A DNA stretch of 64,000 nucleotides from Marilutibacter spongiae (lineage in GTDB: Bacteria > Pseudomonadota > Gammaproteobacteria > Xanthomonadales > Xanthomonadaceae). Shown in pieces: positions 33,407-43,145 of the stretch (its first letter is position 1; the number at the start of each line of letters is the position of its first letter). The position numbers were made by a program, and so were the translations under genes. Below the pieces are notes generated by a model, which was given only the letters and a program-made list of their open reading frames with translations, was not told the DNA's origin and made no database searches. Where the stretch lies: the NCBI RefSeq assembly GCF_014145325.1, contig NZ_JACHTF010000002.1, forward strand, positions 124,001-188,000, in the 5' to 3' direction.

Positions 33407-35242
33407 ATGAAACCCAGTGTCATCACCCCCGCCATCCAGCGCCGCCGCCTGCGCGGCCTGGCGCGATCGATCGCAGTCGCCGGGCTGTTCGTGCTCGGCC
33501 TCCACGCCGCCGTCGCCGCGCCCTGGGCCGCGCGCCACGGCCTGACCGGCGCCCAGTACCAGCAGGCCTTCCAGACCTACAGTGGACAGGGCTACCGGCT
33601 GGTATCGGTCGCCGGCTACGAACAGGGCGGCGGCGCCCGCTACGCCGGGCTCTGGAAAAAGCAGTCCGGGCCGGCCTGGGCCGCGCGCCATGGTCTCGAC
33701 CCGCAGCAGTACCAGGCCGCCTTCAACGACTTCAGCGGCAAGGGCTATCGCCTGACCTACGTCAATGGCTACGCGGTCGGCGGCAAGCCCCATTACGCGG
33801 CCATCTGGGAGAAGCGCGGTGGCCCGGCGTGGAAAGCACGCCACGGGCTGACCGCCGAGCAGTACCAGGCGGCCGTGACCGACATGGCCCGGCAGGGCTA
33901 CGCGCCCACCCACCTGAGTGCGTTCAGCCTGGGCGGCTCGCCGCGCTTCGCGGCGATCTTCGAGAAGGACAGCCCGCCCTGGGTCGCCCGCCACGGCCTG
34001 ACCGGCAGCGCCTACCAGCAGGCCTTCGACGAGTTCACCGGCAAGGGCTACCGCCTGAAGGTCGTCAGCGGCTACCGCCAGGGCAACGGCGACCGCTACG
34101 CCGCGATCTGGGTCAAGACCGGGGGACCGCTCGCCGCCGCGCGCCACGGCATCCCGGCGGCGCACTACCAGCACGTCTTCGACAACCATCGCTACCAGAG
34201 CTGGGAACCGCGGTACATCGAGGCCTTCAACGGCGGCAGCGGGGTGCGCTTCAACGGGCTGTGGGAGAACACGGCCTTCAAGGCGCAGGACCTGAAGCTG
34301 ATCGACGACAAGGTACGCGCCTACATGCAGGCCAACGGCATCCCGGGCATGTCGATCGCGATCAGCAAGGACAAGCGCCTGGTCTACGCGGCCGGCTTCG
34401 GCAAGGCCGACGACAGCACGCCCGTCGGGCCCGCCCACCGCTTCCGCATCGCCAGCGTGTCCAAGCCGATCACCGTGGTCGCGGTCACGCGCCTGGCCAA
34501 CGACACCTCGCTGGACATGGGCTCGCGCGTGTTCGGACCGCGCAGCGTGCTCGGCGGCCAGTTCGCCACGCCGTCCAACAACCCCGACATCGAGGACATC
34601 ACCGTGGACCACCTGGTCCGCCATCGCGCCGGTTTCCGGCGCATCGACAAGGACGGCAACGCCAGCGACCCCATGTTCGCCTACACCGGCACCACCCATG
34701 CGGGCCTGGTCAACTGGGCACTGGCGAACTACCCCCTGGGCTACGCCCCGGGCACCAACCCCGGGCTGCCGAGCGACCAGACGTATTCCAACTTCGGCTA
34801 CTGCCTGCTCGGCCGCGTGATCGAGGCGCGCAGCGGCAAGTCCTACGAGGCCTACGTGCGCGACACGATCCTCAAGCCCGCCGGCGCGTCGGGCATGGTC
34901 ATCGGCGGCGACAAGGAAGCCGACCGCAAGACCAACGAGGTGAAGTACTACGGCAGCGGCGCCTACTCGAGCGTCAAGCCCCGGCGCTTCGATTCGCATG
35001 GCGGCTGGATCGCCACCCCCGCCGACCTGCTGCGCTTCATGCGCCACGAAACCGTGCTCAGCACGTCGTACGCGCACTACGGTTCGATGAGCGGCACCAA
35101 CGCGGTCTACCGTCGCCGCAGCGATGGTTTCGGCTACGCGGCGACCGCCAATTCAAGCGCCGGCGACGTGGCGGACATCGACGCGATGCTCAAGGAGATC
35201 GTCGAGGGGGTATCGGCCTGGCCGGCCGGCGACCTGTTCTGA
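33407..35242 (+). CDS. Serine beta-lactamase-fold hydrolase with five tandem repeats (polyglycine-hydrolase-like)
   Basis: A 611-residue exported protein. AAGGAG lies 7 bp before the ATG at 33407; the signal is at ~20-37 (cleavage near AVAAP). Residues ~39-291 are five ~50-residue repeats of the same type as in the M23 protein. The catalytic domain (~292-605) is class C beta-lactamase-like: nucleophile S350 with K353 in SVSK, Y460-S-N462 as the Yx N motif, and H531-G-G533 for the third box. Repeats joined to this domain define polyglycine hydrolases, proteases that cut Gly-Gly bonds in plant chitinase linkers; beta-lactamase or esterase activity is the alternative. Substrate specificity here is inferred from architecture, not proven. 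Confidence 0.85.
   Translation: MKPSVITPAIQRRRLRGLARSIAVAGLFVLGLHAAVAAPWAARHGLTGAQYQQAFQTYSGQGYRLVSVAGYEQGGGARYAGLWKKQSGPAWAARHGLDPQQYQAAFNDFSGKGYRLTYVNGYAVGGKPHYAAIWEKRGGPAWKARHGLTAEQYQAAVTDMARQGYAPTHLSAFSLGGSPRFAAIFEKDSPPWVARHGLTGSAYQQAFDEFTGKGYRLKVVSGYRQGNGDRYAAIWVKTGGPLAAARHGIPAAHYQHVFDNHRYQSWEPRYIEAFNGGSGVRFNGLWENTAFKAQDLKLIDDKVRAYMQANGIPGMSIAISKDKRLVYAAGFGKADDSTPVGPAHRFRIASVSKPITVVAVTRLANDTSLDMGSRVFGPRSVLGGQFATPSNNPDIEDITVDHLVRHRAGFRRIDKDGNASDPMFAYTGTTHAGLVNWALANYPLGYAPGTNPGLPSDQTYSNFGYCLLGRVIEARSGKSYEAYVRDTILKPAGASGMVIGGDKEADRKTNEVKYYGSGAYSSVKPRRFDSHGGWIATPADLLRFMRHETVLSTSYAHYGSMSGTNAVYRRRSDGFGYAATANSSAGDVADIDAMLKEIVEGVSAWPAGDLF
33521..34279 (+). repeat. Five protein-level tandem repeats in the serine hydrolase
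   Basis: The units start at 'PWAARHGLTGAQYQQAFQTY', 'PAWAARHGLDPQQYQAAF', 'PAWKARHGLTAEQYQAAV', 'PPWVARHGLTGSAYQQAF' and 'PLAAARHGIPAAHYQHVF'. Each ends with [R/H]Y-A-x-[I/L]-W-x-K. Identity between units is far higher than for a random beta fold, and they share the consensus seen at 32.1-32.9 kb. They probably form a propeller-like or extended structural domain used for binding. Confidence 0.85.
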
Positions 35243-35271
35243 GGATCGCCCGTCGCGGACATGGGCGACGG

Positions 35272-35296
35272 CGGGTCGGCACCTGATGCCGGCCCG
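35272..35296. terminator. Hairpin between the serine hydrolase and serS
   Basis: CGGGTCGGC (35272-35280) and GCCGGCCCG (35288-35296) form a 9-bp stem with one G-T pair and a 7-nt loop, centred between convergent genes. No T-run, so a two-way terminator only by position. Confidence 0.4.
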
Positions 35297-35312
35297 CTTG
35301 CGCACGCGCGGA

Positions 35313-37430
<2,118 letters not shown>

Positions 37431-37531
37431 CCGCGCATGGCGCGGTCGTCGATGCAGGTCCGGCTCGCGACCGGGGCGATGATCCTGCGCTAGGATCGCA
37501 GGCATTCCCTCGACCGGACACGATCGCCCGC

Positions 37532-38017
37532 ATGAACGCCCAATCCCGCTCGTCCCGCAGCCTGCTGACAGGCCTCGCCCTCGCTTCGCTCGTGATGGTG
37601 GTGGCGCTGGTCTGGATTTCACGCAGCGGCGGCGCGGGCGCCGATGGTACCGATACCGCCGATGGCGGCGAGACGGCATCGCCTCAGGCGCTGCAGGCCG
37701 GGGACGCCGGCCCGGAGACGCACGAGGCCGTCGCGGGCGACCGGCGCGCCCGCCCCGTCGTGGGCACGGCCACCCCGCCCGCGTTTCCGATCGAAGCGGT
37801 CAAGCGTGGCGAAAGCGGTCGCGTCGTCCTGGCGGTCGTCGTCGATCCGCGCGGCCAGGCCACGGCGGTCAGCATCGCGGAATCGAGCACCTCGACCCTG
37901 CTGGACGAGGCGGCCCGGGAAGCGGTCCAGCGCTGGCAGTTCGAGCCCGCCCTGGAAGGCGGCAAGCCGGTCGCCGACACCATCGAGATCCCGGTGGAGT
38001 TCGAACCGGCCGGCTGA
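37532..38017 (+). CDS. Short TonB-domain protein
   Basis: A 161-residue protein with a membrane anchor at ~12-30 ('LTGLALASLVMVVALVWIS'), a short Gly/Ala/Asp-rich linker rather than a Pro-rich spacer, and a C-terminal TonB domain at ~80-158 ('PPAFPIEAVKRGESGRVVLAVVVDPRGQATAVSIAESSTSTLLDEAAREAVQRWQFEPALEGGKPV'). The short spacer would not span the periplasm like a classic TonB, so it may act at the inner membrane or on another partner. A CCTGCG/CGCAGG hairpin (37484-37502) lies in the 101-bp gap from the first TonB gene. It is convergent with aroA. Confidence 0.8.
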   Translation: MNAQSRSSRSLLTGLALASLVMVVALVWISRSGGAGADGTDTADGGETASPQALQAGDAGPETHEAVAGDRRARPVVGTATPPAFPIEAVKRGESGRVVLAVVVDPRGQATAVSIAESSTSTLLDEAAREAVQRWQFEPALEGGKPVADTIEIPVEFEPAG

Positions 38018-38032
38018 GGTAGCGGGGTCGGC

Positions 38033-39346
38033 TCAGGTCCCGTCCACGCCCATGCCGATGCCGCGCGCGAGCTCGACGAAGCCCGGGAACGAGGTCGCGA
38101 CGTTGGCGACGTCCCTGATTTCGACCCGGTCCCCGGCACGTTGCGCGGCCACCGCGAAACTCATCGCGATGCGATGGTCGCCATGGCTGTCGACGCTACC
38201 GCCGCCGATCCGCCCGCCCTCGATCACCGCGCCATCGGGGGTCTCCTCGATCGCCACGCCCAGGGTACGCAGGCCGGCCGCCATCGTCGCGATGCGGTCC
38301 GATTCCTTGACCCGGAGTTCGGCGGCACCGGTGACGCGGGTGCGGCCCTTGGCGAGCGCCGCGGCCACGAACAGCGCCGGGAACTCATCGATCATGTCCG
38401 GCACCAGCGCCCCGGGCACGTCGATCCCGTGCAGCGGTGCATGGCGCACGACGAGGTCGGCCACCGTTTCGCCGCCGTGTTCGCGCGGAGCATCCTCGAC
38501 GATGTCGGCGCCCATCAGCCGCAGCGCGGCGAGCAGGCCGGTGCGACGCGGGTTCATGCCGACGGCCTGCAGGCGGACTTCGGAGCCCGGCACGATGGTG
38601 GCCGCGACCAGGAAAAAGGCCGCGGAGGAAAAGTCGGCCGGGACCTCGACGCGGGTTGCGCGCAGCGCGTGTCCGCCGGCCAGCCGCGCGAACCCGGGCG
38701 AGAACTCGATCGGCCAGCCGAAGGCGGCCAGCATGCGTTCGGTGTAGTCGCGGGTCGGGTGCGGCTCGCGCACGAGCGTCTCGCCACGGGCATGCAGACC
38801 CGCCAACAGGACGGCCGACTTGACCTGTGCACTGGCAACAGGCGTCGAATAATCAATGCCTTGTAATGTTTTTTTGCCGTGAATTCTCAAGGGAGGCAGC
38901 CCCCCCTCGCCGGCATCGATCCGGGCGCCCATCGCCGCCAGCGGCTCGATGATCCGGCGCATCGGACGGCGCGAGAGCGAAGCATCCCCGACCAGGACGC
39001 TGTCGAAGTCCTGCCCGGCCAGCACGCCCGCGAGCAGGCGCATGCCGGTGCCGGCATTGCCGCAATCGAGCGCCGCGGCGGGCGCGCGCAGCCCGTGCAG
39101 GCCCACGCCGTGGACGATGCGCTCGCTGGGCGAAGGGGTCTCGATCGCCACCCCGAGGGCCTCGAACACCCGCGCCGTGGCGCGCGTGTCCTCGCCCTCC
39201 AGGAAGCCGGTCACCCGGGTCGTGCCTTCGGCGAGCGCGCCTAGCATGATCGCGCGATGCGACACCGACTTGTCGCCGGGCACCTTCAGCGCGCCGCGAA
39301 GGGCGTCGCCGGGTCCGGCCGTCCAGAACGCGGTGCCGCCGCTCAT
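38033..39346 (-). CDS. aroA: 3-phosphoshikimate 1-carboxyvinyltransferase (EPSP synthase)
   Basis: Joins shikimate-3-phosphate and PEP in the shikimate pathway. The 437-residue protein has 'LKVPGDKSVSHRAIMLGALAEGTT' (substrate Lys and Arg), 'LDCGNAGTGMRLLAG' (PEP/glyphosate loop; Leu where E. coli has P101), and 'ELRVKESDRIATMAAGLRTLGV' near the end. The ATG at 39346 overlaps hisC by 4 bp. Codons between about 38850 and 38895 (TTG AGA ATT .. AAA AAA ACA TTA CAA .. ATT GAT TAT) are extremely AT-rich for this genome. It is the last gene of serC-pheA-hisC-aroA. Confidence 0.95.
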   Translation of the reverse strand: MSGGTAFWTAGPGDALRGALKVPGDKSVSHRAIMLGALAEGTTRVTGFLEGEDTRATARVFEALGVAIETPSPSERIVHGVGLHGLRAPAAALDCGNAGTGMRLLAGVLAGQDFDSVLVGDASLSRRPMRRIIEPLAAMGARIDAGEGGLPPLRIHGKKTLQGIDYSTPVASAQVKSAVLLAGLHARGETLVREPHPTRDYTERMLAAFGWPIEFSPGFARLAGGHALRATRVEVPADFSSAAFFLVAATIVPGSEVRLQAVGMNPRRTGLLAALRLMGADIVEDAPREHGGETVADLVVRHAPLHGIDVPGALVPDMIDEFPALFVAAALAKGRTRVTGAAELRVKESDRIATMAAGLRTLGVAIEETPDGAVIEGGRIGGGSVDSHGDHRIAMSFAVAAQRAGDRVEIRDVANVATSFPGFVELARGIGMGVDGT

Positions 39347-40515
39347 GCCAGCACCTCGTCGAGCACTGCCAGCAGGCGCCGGTTCTCGTCGGCATTGCCG
39401 ACGCTGATGCGCAGGCAGTCCGGCAGCCCATAGCCTCCCATCGGTCGCAGCACGACGCCTCGCCCGGCCAGCGCGGCCTCGAACTGCGCGGCATCGCGCC
39501 CGAAGCCGACCAGGAGGAAATTGGTCTGCGAAGGAAACACCTCCAGTCCGCGCGCCTGCAGCGCCGCGGCCAGGGACGCGCGCTGTTCGGCATTGCGCTC
39601 GCAGGCCCAGCGCAGGTGCGCGGTGTCGCCCAACGCCGCTTCGCAGGCAGCCAGGGCCGGGCCATTGACGTTGAAGCTTTCGCGCAGACGCTCCATCACC
39701 GCGACCAGTCCCGGCGCCGCGACCAGGTAGCCCACGCGCAGGCCGGCAAGCCCGTAGGCCTTGCTGAAGGTGCGGGTGACAACCACGTTGGGGTGCGCAT
39801 CAAGCATGTCCAGCGCGCTGGCGTAGTCGGGCGCGTCGGCCATCTCCGCATAGGCTTCGTCGACCACCACGATCACCTCGCCGGGCACGCGCGCGAGGAA
39901 GCCCGCGAGCGCCTGCCGACCGAACCAGGTGCCGGTGGGATTGTTCGGATTGGCGAGATACACCAGTCGCGTCGCCGGGGTGATCGCCGCCAGCACGGCC
40001 TCCAGGTCGTGCCCCAGGGGCATGGCCGCGTCGCGCGGCAACGGCGCGGCGACCCGCATCGTCGCCCCGGCGGCCTGGGTCGCCAGCGCGAACACGGCGA
40101 AGCCGTGGCGCGGGAACACCACCTCCTGCCCCGGGCCCGCGAACACCTGCGCCAGTTGCATCAGCAATTCGTGGGAGCCGTTGCCGAGCATCAGCCGTTC
40201 GACCGCGACGCCATGGACCGCGGCCAGCGCGCGCTTGAGGTCGCCCCCCAGCGGGTCCGGGTAGCGATGCAGGGCATGCAACTGGTCGAGGATCGCCGCG
40301 CGGGCGTCCGCCGACGGTCCGTAGGGGTTCTCGTTCGAGCCCAGTTCGACCAGGGTCCCTTCGCCGAAACGGCGCCGGAAGGCGACCAGGTCGTGCCCCG
40401 GGTCGTACGCCTTCAGGCCCCGGATGCCCGGGTTGGCGCGCGCGGCGAACCAGGCTTCGTCATGGCCCGGCGCGGCTTCGCCGGCAGGCGACGCACCGTC
40501 GATGCGCGCGCTCAT
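39343..40515 (-). CDS. hisC: Histidinol-phosphate/aromatic aminotransferase (HisC family)
   Basis: A 390-residue PLP aminotransferase. The Schiff-base lysine is K252 in TRTFSKAYGLAGLRVGY. 'NPNNPTGTWF' (~189-198) and 'VVVDEAYAEM' hold the ring-binding Asp. The ATG at 40515 overlaps the pheA stop, and its own stop overlaps aroA, so it is translationally coupled. Its place between pheA and aroA matches the HisC2-type of Pseudomonas, which transaminates phenylpyruvate and 4-hydroxyphenylpyruvate; a role in histidine synthesis cannot be excluded. Confidence 0.9.
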   Translation of the reverse strand: MSARIDGASPAGEAAPGHDEAWFAARANPGIRGLKAYDPGHDLVAFRRRFGEGTLVELGSNENPYGPSADARAAILDQLHALHRYPDPLGGDLKRALAAVHGVAVERLMLGNGSHELLMQLAQVFAGPGQEVVFPRHGFAVFALATQAAGATMRVAAPLPRDAAMPLGHDLEAVLAAITPATRLVYLANPNNPTGTWFGRQALAGFLARVPGEVIVVVDEAYAEMADAPDYASALDMLDAHPNVVVTRTFSKAYGLAGLRVGYLVAAPGLVAVMERLRESFNVNGPALAACEAALGDTAHLRWACERNAEQRASLAAALQARGLEVFPSQTNFLLVGFGRDAAQFEAALAGRGVVLRPMGGYGLPDCLRISVGNADENRRLLAVLDEVLA

Positions 40516-41753
40516 GAAATCGCGACGGGATACGAGCCGAGGATCTTCACGTCTTCCACGAAGTCCGCCATCTCCGCCAGCGACAGGCGCATGTTCTCCT
40601 CCTCGACATGCCCGGCGACGTCGATGAAGAACGCGTACTGCCACAGGCCGGTGTGCCCCGGCCGCGACTCGATGCGGTTCATGCTCAGGCCGTGCCGCGC
40701 AAGCGGCGCGAGGATGTTGAACAGCGCGCCCGGCTGGTCCTTGATGAACACCAGCAGCGAGGTGCGGTCGTTGCCCGAGGCCGGGAACAGTTCGCGTCCC
40801 AGCACCAGGAAGCGGGTCGTGTTGTCGGGCCGGTCCTCGATCGGGCCGGCGATGCTCTTGAGCCCGTAGACGGTGCCCGCGCTGACGCCGGCGATCGCCG
40901 CGGCATCGTCGGCGTTGCGCGCGCGGCGCGCCGCCTCGGCGTTGCTGCTGACCGGGATCTTCTCGGCATGCGGCAGGTACTGGCGCAACCAGGCCTTGCA
41001 CTGCGCGAACGACTGCGGGTGGGAATACACGCGCTCGATGGCGTCGATCGCGCCGACCCGCGAGAGCAGGTGCTGGTGAACGCGCAGCTCGACCTCGCCG
41101 CATATCTTCACCCCCGAGGTCAGGAACATGTCCAGCGTCGACTGGATCGTGCCCTGCGTGGAGTTCTCCACCGGGACCACGCCGAAATCGGCCGCGCCGG
41201 ATTCGACCTCCTGGAAGACCTCCTCGATCGTTCCCAGCGGCAGCGCGTGGATCGAGTGGCCGAAGTGCTTGTAGACCGCCTGCTGCGAATGCGTGCCCTC
41301 CGGACCGAGGAAGCCGATCTTCAGGGGCTCCTGCTGGGCAAGGCATGCCGACATGATCTCGCGGAACACCCGCACCAGGACGTCGTCGTTGAGCGGGCCG
41401 TCGTTGCGGTCGACCACCCGGCGCAGCACCTGGGCTTCGCGTTCGGGCCGGTAGTAGTCGACGGCCGCCGCCAGCTTGCCCTTGGCCTGGCCGACCTGGC
41501 CGGCGAACTGCGCGCGTTCGGCGATCAGCGCCTGGATGCTGCGGTCGATGCCGTCGATGCGCACGCGCAGCTCGCCCAGGTCGGGTTTGCCGGCTGCCGG
41601 CTTCTGCGCGGCCTTCGCGCGAACGGGCTTGGGCGCTGCGGTGCTACGGGTCGTCGCGCCCTTCCGGGTGGCCTTGTCGCCGCCCCCCGTCCTGGCGGAC
41701 GTGGCCTTGCCGGCCTTCTTGGCCTTCGCCGCGCTCGTTGTTTTCCTGGTCAT
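40512..41753 (-). CDS. pheA: Bifunctional chorismate mutase/prephenate dehydratase
   Basis: A 413-residue enzyme for phenylalanine synthesis. Chorismate mutase is at ~57-140 ('LGELRVRIDGIDRSIQALIAERAQFAGQVGQAKG'), prephenate dehydratase at ~144-320 ('IGFLGPEGTHSQQAV', 'VVPVENSTQGTI', 'DNTTRFLVLGR') and an ACT domain at ~330-405 with the 'ESRPGHTGLWQYAFFID' phenylalanine-binding motif. The first ~55 residues are an unusual basic Lys/Ala/Thr tail with no counterpart in E. coli PheA. Second gene of serC-pheA-hisC-aroA; it is 114 bp after serC. Confidence 0.95.
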   Translation of the reverse strand: MTRKTTSAAKAKKAGKATSARTGGGDKATRKGATTRSTAAPKPVRAKAAQKPAAGKPDLGELRVRIDGIDRSIQALIAERAQFAGQVGQAKGKLAAAVDYYRPEREAQVLRRVVDRNDGPLNDDVLVRVFREIMSACLAQQEPLKIGFLGPEGTHSQQAVYKHFGHSIHALPLGTIEEVFQEVESGAADFGVVPVENSTQGTIQSTLDMFLTSGVKICGEVELRVHQHLLSRVGAIDAIERVYSHPQSFAQCKAWLRQYLPHAEKIPVSSNAEAARRARNADDAAAIAGVSAGTVYGLKSIAGPIEDRPDNTTRFLVLGRELFPASGNDRTSLLVFIKDQPGALFNILAPLARHGLSMNRIESRPGHTGLWQYAFFIDVAGHVEEENMRLSLAEMADFVEDVKILGSYPVAIS

Positions 41754-41867
41754 GGGTATTCCACTGCGTTCCTGGGCCCGGCGCGTCGCTCCCTGGCGGG
41801 ACGCGCACCCCGGGCCGGTCCGCCCGGCCGCGTGGCCGCGTGGCCGGGCACCTGCGGCGCGAGCCGC

Positions 41868-42953
41868 TCAGCCCTTGCGTTGCTGGAAGTCGCGCATGAA
41901 GTTCGCCAGCGCTTCGACGCCCGCCTCCGGCATCGCGTTGTAGATCGACGCGCGCATGCCGCCCAGGGCGCGATGGCCCTTGAGCGAGATCAGGCCGGCG
42001 TCGCGGGCCTCGGCGAGGAAGGGCTTGTCGAGCGACTCGTCCTTCAGGAAGAACGGTACGTTCATGCGCGAGCGCGCCGCGGGGTCGACCTCGTTGCGGT
42101 AGAAGCCGCCCGAGTTGTCGATCACGTCGTAGAGCAGGCCCGACTTGCGCCGGTTGAGCTCGGCGAAGGCCTCCACGCCGCCCTGGGCGAGCATCCACTT
42201 GAAGACCAGGCCCGCCAGGTACCAGTTCCAGGTGGGCGGAGTATTGAGCATGGATTCCTTGGCCACGTGGGAGGCATACGTGAAGATGTCGGCGCGGGGC
42301 TGGCCCGCGCGCTCGAGCAGGTCGCGGCGGATGATCACCACGCTGACGCCGACCGGGCCCAGGTTCTTCTGGGCGCCGGCGTAGATCACGCCGAAGCGGG
42401 AGACGTCCAGCGGTTCGGACACGATGCTGGAACTGAAGTCCGCGACCAGCGGCACGTCGCCGACATCGGGGATGTCGCGGAACTCCACGCCATGGATGGT
42501 CTCGTTGGCGGTCACGTGCACGTAGGCCGCGTCGTCGGACAGTTGCCACGTGCCGCGCGCGGGGATGTCGCGATACCCGCCCGCTTCGCTGCTGGCGGCG
42601 ATGTTCACGTCGACATAGGGCTTGGCCTGCTTGATTGCGGTCTTGCCCCAATGGCCGGTCAACACGTAGTCGGCCTTCTGCCCCGGGCTGGTGATGTTCA
42701 GCGGGATGAGGGCCTGCTGGCCGGTCGCACCGCCCTGCAGGAACAGCACGGCGTAGTCGTCGGGGATCGACATCAGCCGGCGCAGGTCGGCCTCGGCCTC
42801 CTGGGCCACCTGCAGGAACTCGGGCCCGCGGTGGCTGAGTTCGACGATCGAGGCGCCCGCTCCGTGCCATTCGAGCATTTCCGCCTGGGCCTGCTGCAAC
42901 ACGGATTCGGGCAGGGTGGCCGGGCCGGCACTGAAGTTGTACGCACGCGTCAT
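41868..42953 (-). CDS. serC: Phosphoserine aminotransferase
   Basis: Makes 3-phosphoserine from 3-phosphohydroxypyruvate and serves pyridoxal synthesis. It has 361 residues, with the ATG at 42953 preceded by GGAG. '[22 protein letters not shown]' is the family start, K196 in GAQKNLGP binds PLP, and '[27 protein letters not shown]' is the typical end. It is the first gene of the aromatic operon, with two 9-bp direct repeats 22 bp upstream that may bind a regulator. Confidence 0.95.
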   Translation of the reverse strand: MTRAYNFSAGPATLPESVLQQAQAEMLEWHGAGASIVELSHRGPEFLQVAQEAEADLRRLMSIPDDYAVLFLQGGATGQQALIPLNITSPGQKADYVLTGHWGKTAIKQAKPYVDVNIAASSEAGGYRDIPARGTWQLSDDAAYVHVTANETIHGVEFRDIPDVGDVPLVADFSSSIVSEPLDVSRFGVIYAGAQKNLGPVGVSVVIIRRDLLERAGQPRADIFTYASHVAKESMLNTPPTWNWYLAGLVFKWMLAQGGVEAFAELNRRKSGLLYDVIDNSGGFYRNEVDPAARSRMNVPFFLKDESLDKPFLAEARDAGLISLKGHRALGGMRASIYNAMPEAGVEALANFMRDFQQRKG

Positions 42954-42974
42954 CGGGGACTCCAAGGCTGTTGC

Positions 42975-42996
42975 GATCTTCGACGTCGATCTTCGA
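42975..42996 (-). promoter_or_regulatory. Direct repeats upstream of serC
   Basis: GATCTTCGA occurs at 42975-42983 and again at 42988-42996, a 13-bp period, with a central TCGACGTCGA palindrome at 42980-42989. The block lies 22 bp before the serC start, so it is likely in the leader or over the promoter of the serC-pheA-hisC-aroA operon. A regulator site is inferred; none is known here. Confidence 0.4.
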
Positions 42997-43085
42997 TCAG
43001 GGGGTGGAAGGCCCGCCCGGCGGGTCGGGCCACGGGAGACCTAGTATGCCGCAGTGCAGCACCGTGGACGCGGTCCGTTGCCGGC

Positions 43086-43113
43086 GTAACCTTTTGAGGC
43101 TTCGTACCGTATA
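43086..43113 (+). promoter_or_regulatory. ECF-type promoter candidate for msrPQ
   Basis: GTAACC (43086-43091), a 16-bp spacer, then CGTATA (43108-43113). Its shape, an AAC-type -35 and CGT-type -10, is that of ECF sigma-factor promoters rather than sigma-70. It lies 33 bp before the msrP start, which fits. Oxidative-stress ECF sigma factors control Msr genes in other proteobacteria. No sigma-70 pair with normal spacing is evident here. Confidence 0.45.
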
Positions 43114-43145
43114 TGCCATGGTGATGCCAAGCGATGGAGCCGGTC

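Noticed and set aside
33389-35077. A 562-codon minus-strand frame antisense to the serine hydrolase
   Set aside because: Shadow of the repeats; the sense frame has catalytic motifs, a signal peptide and a ribosome site.
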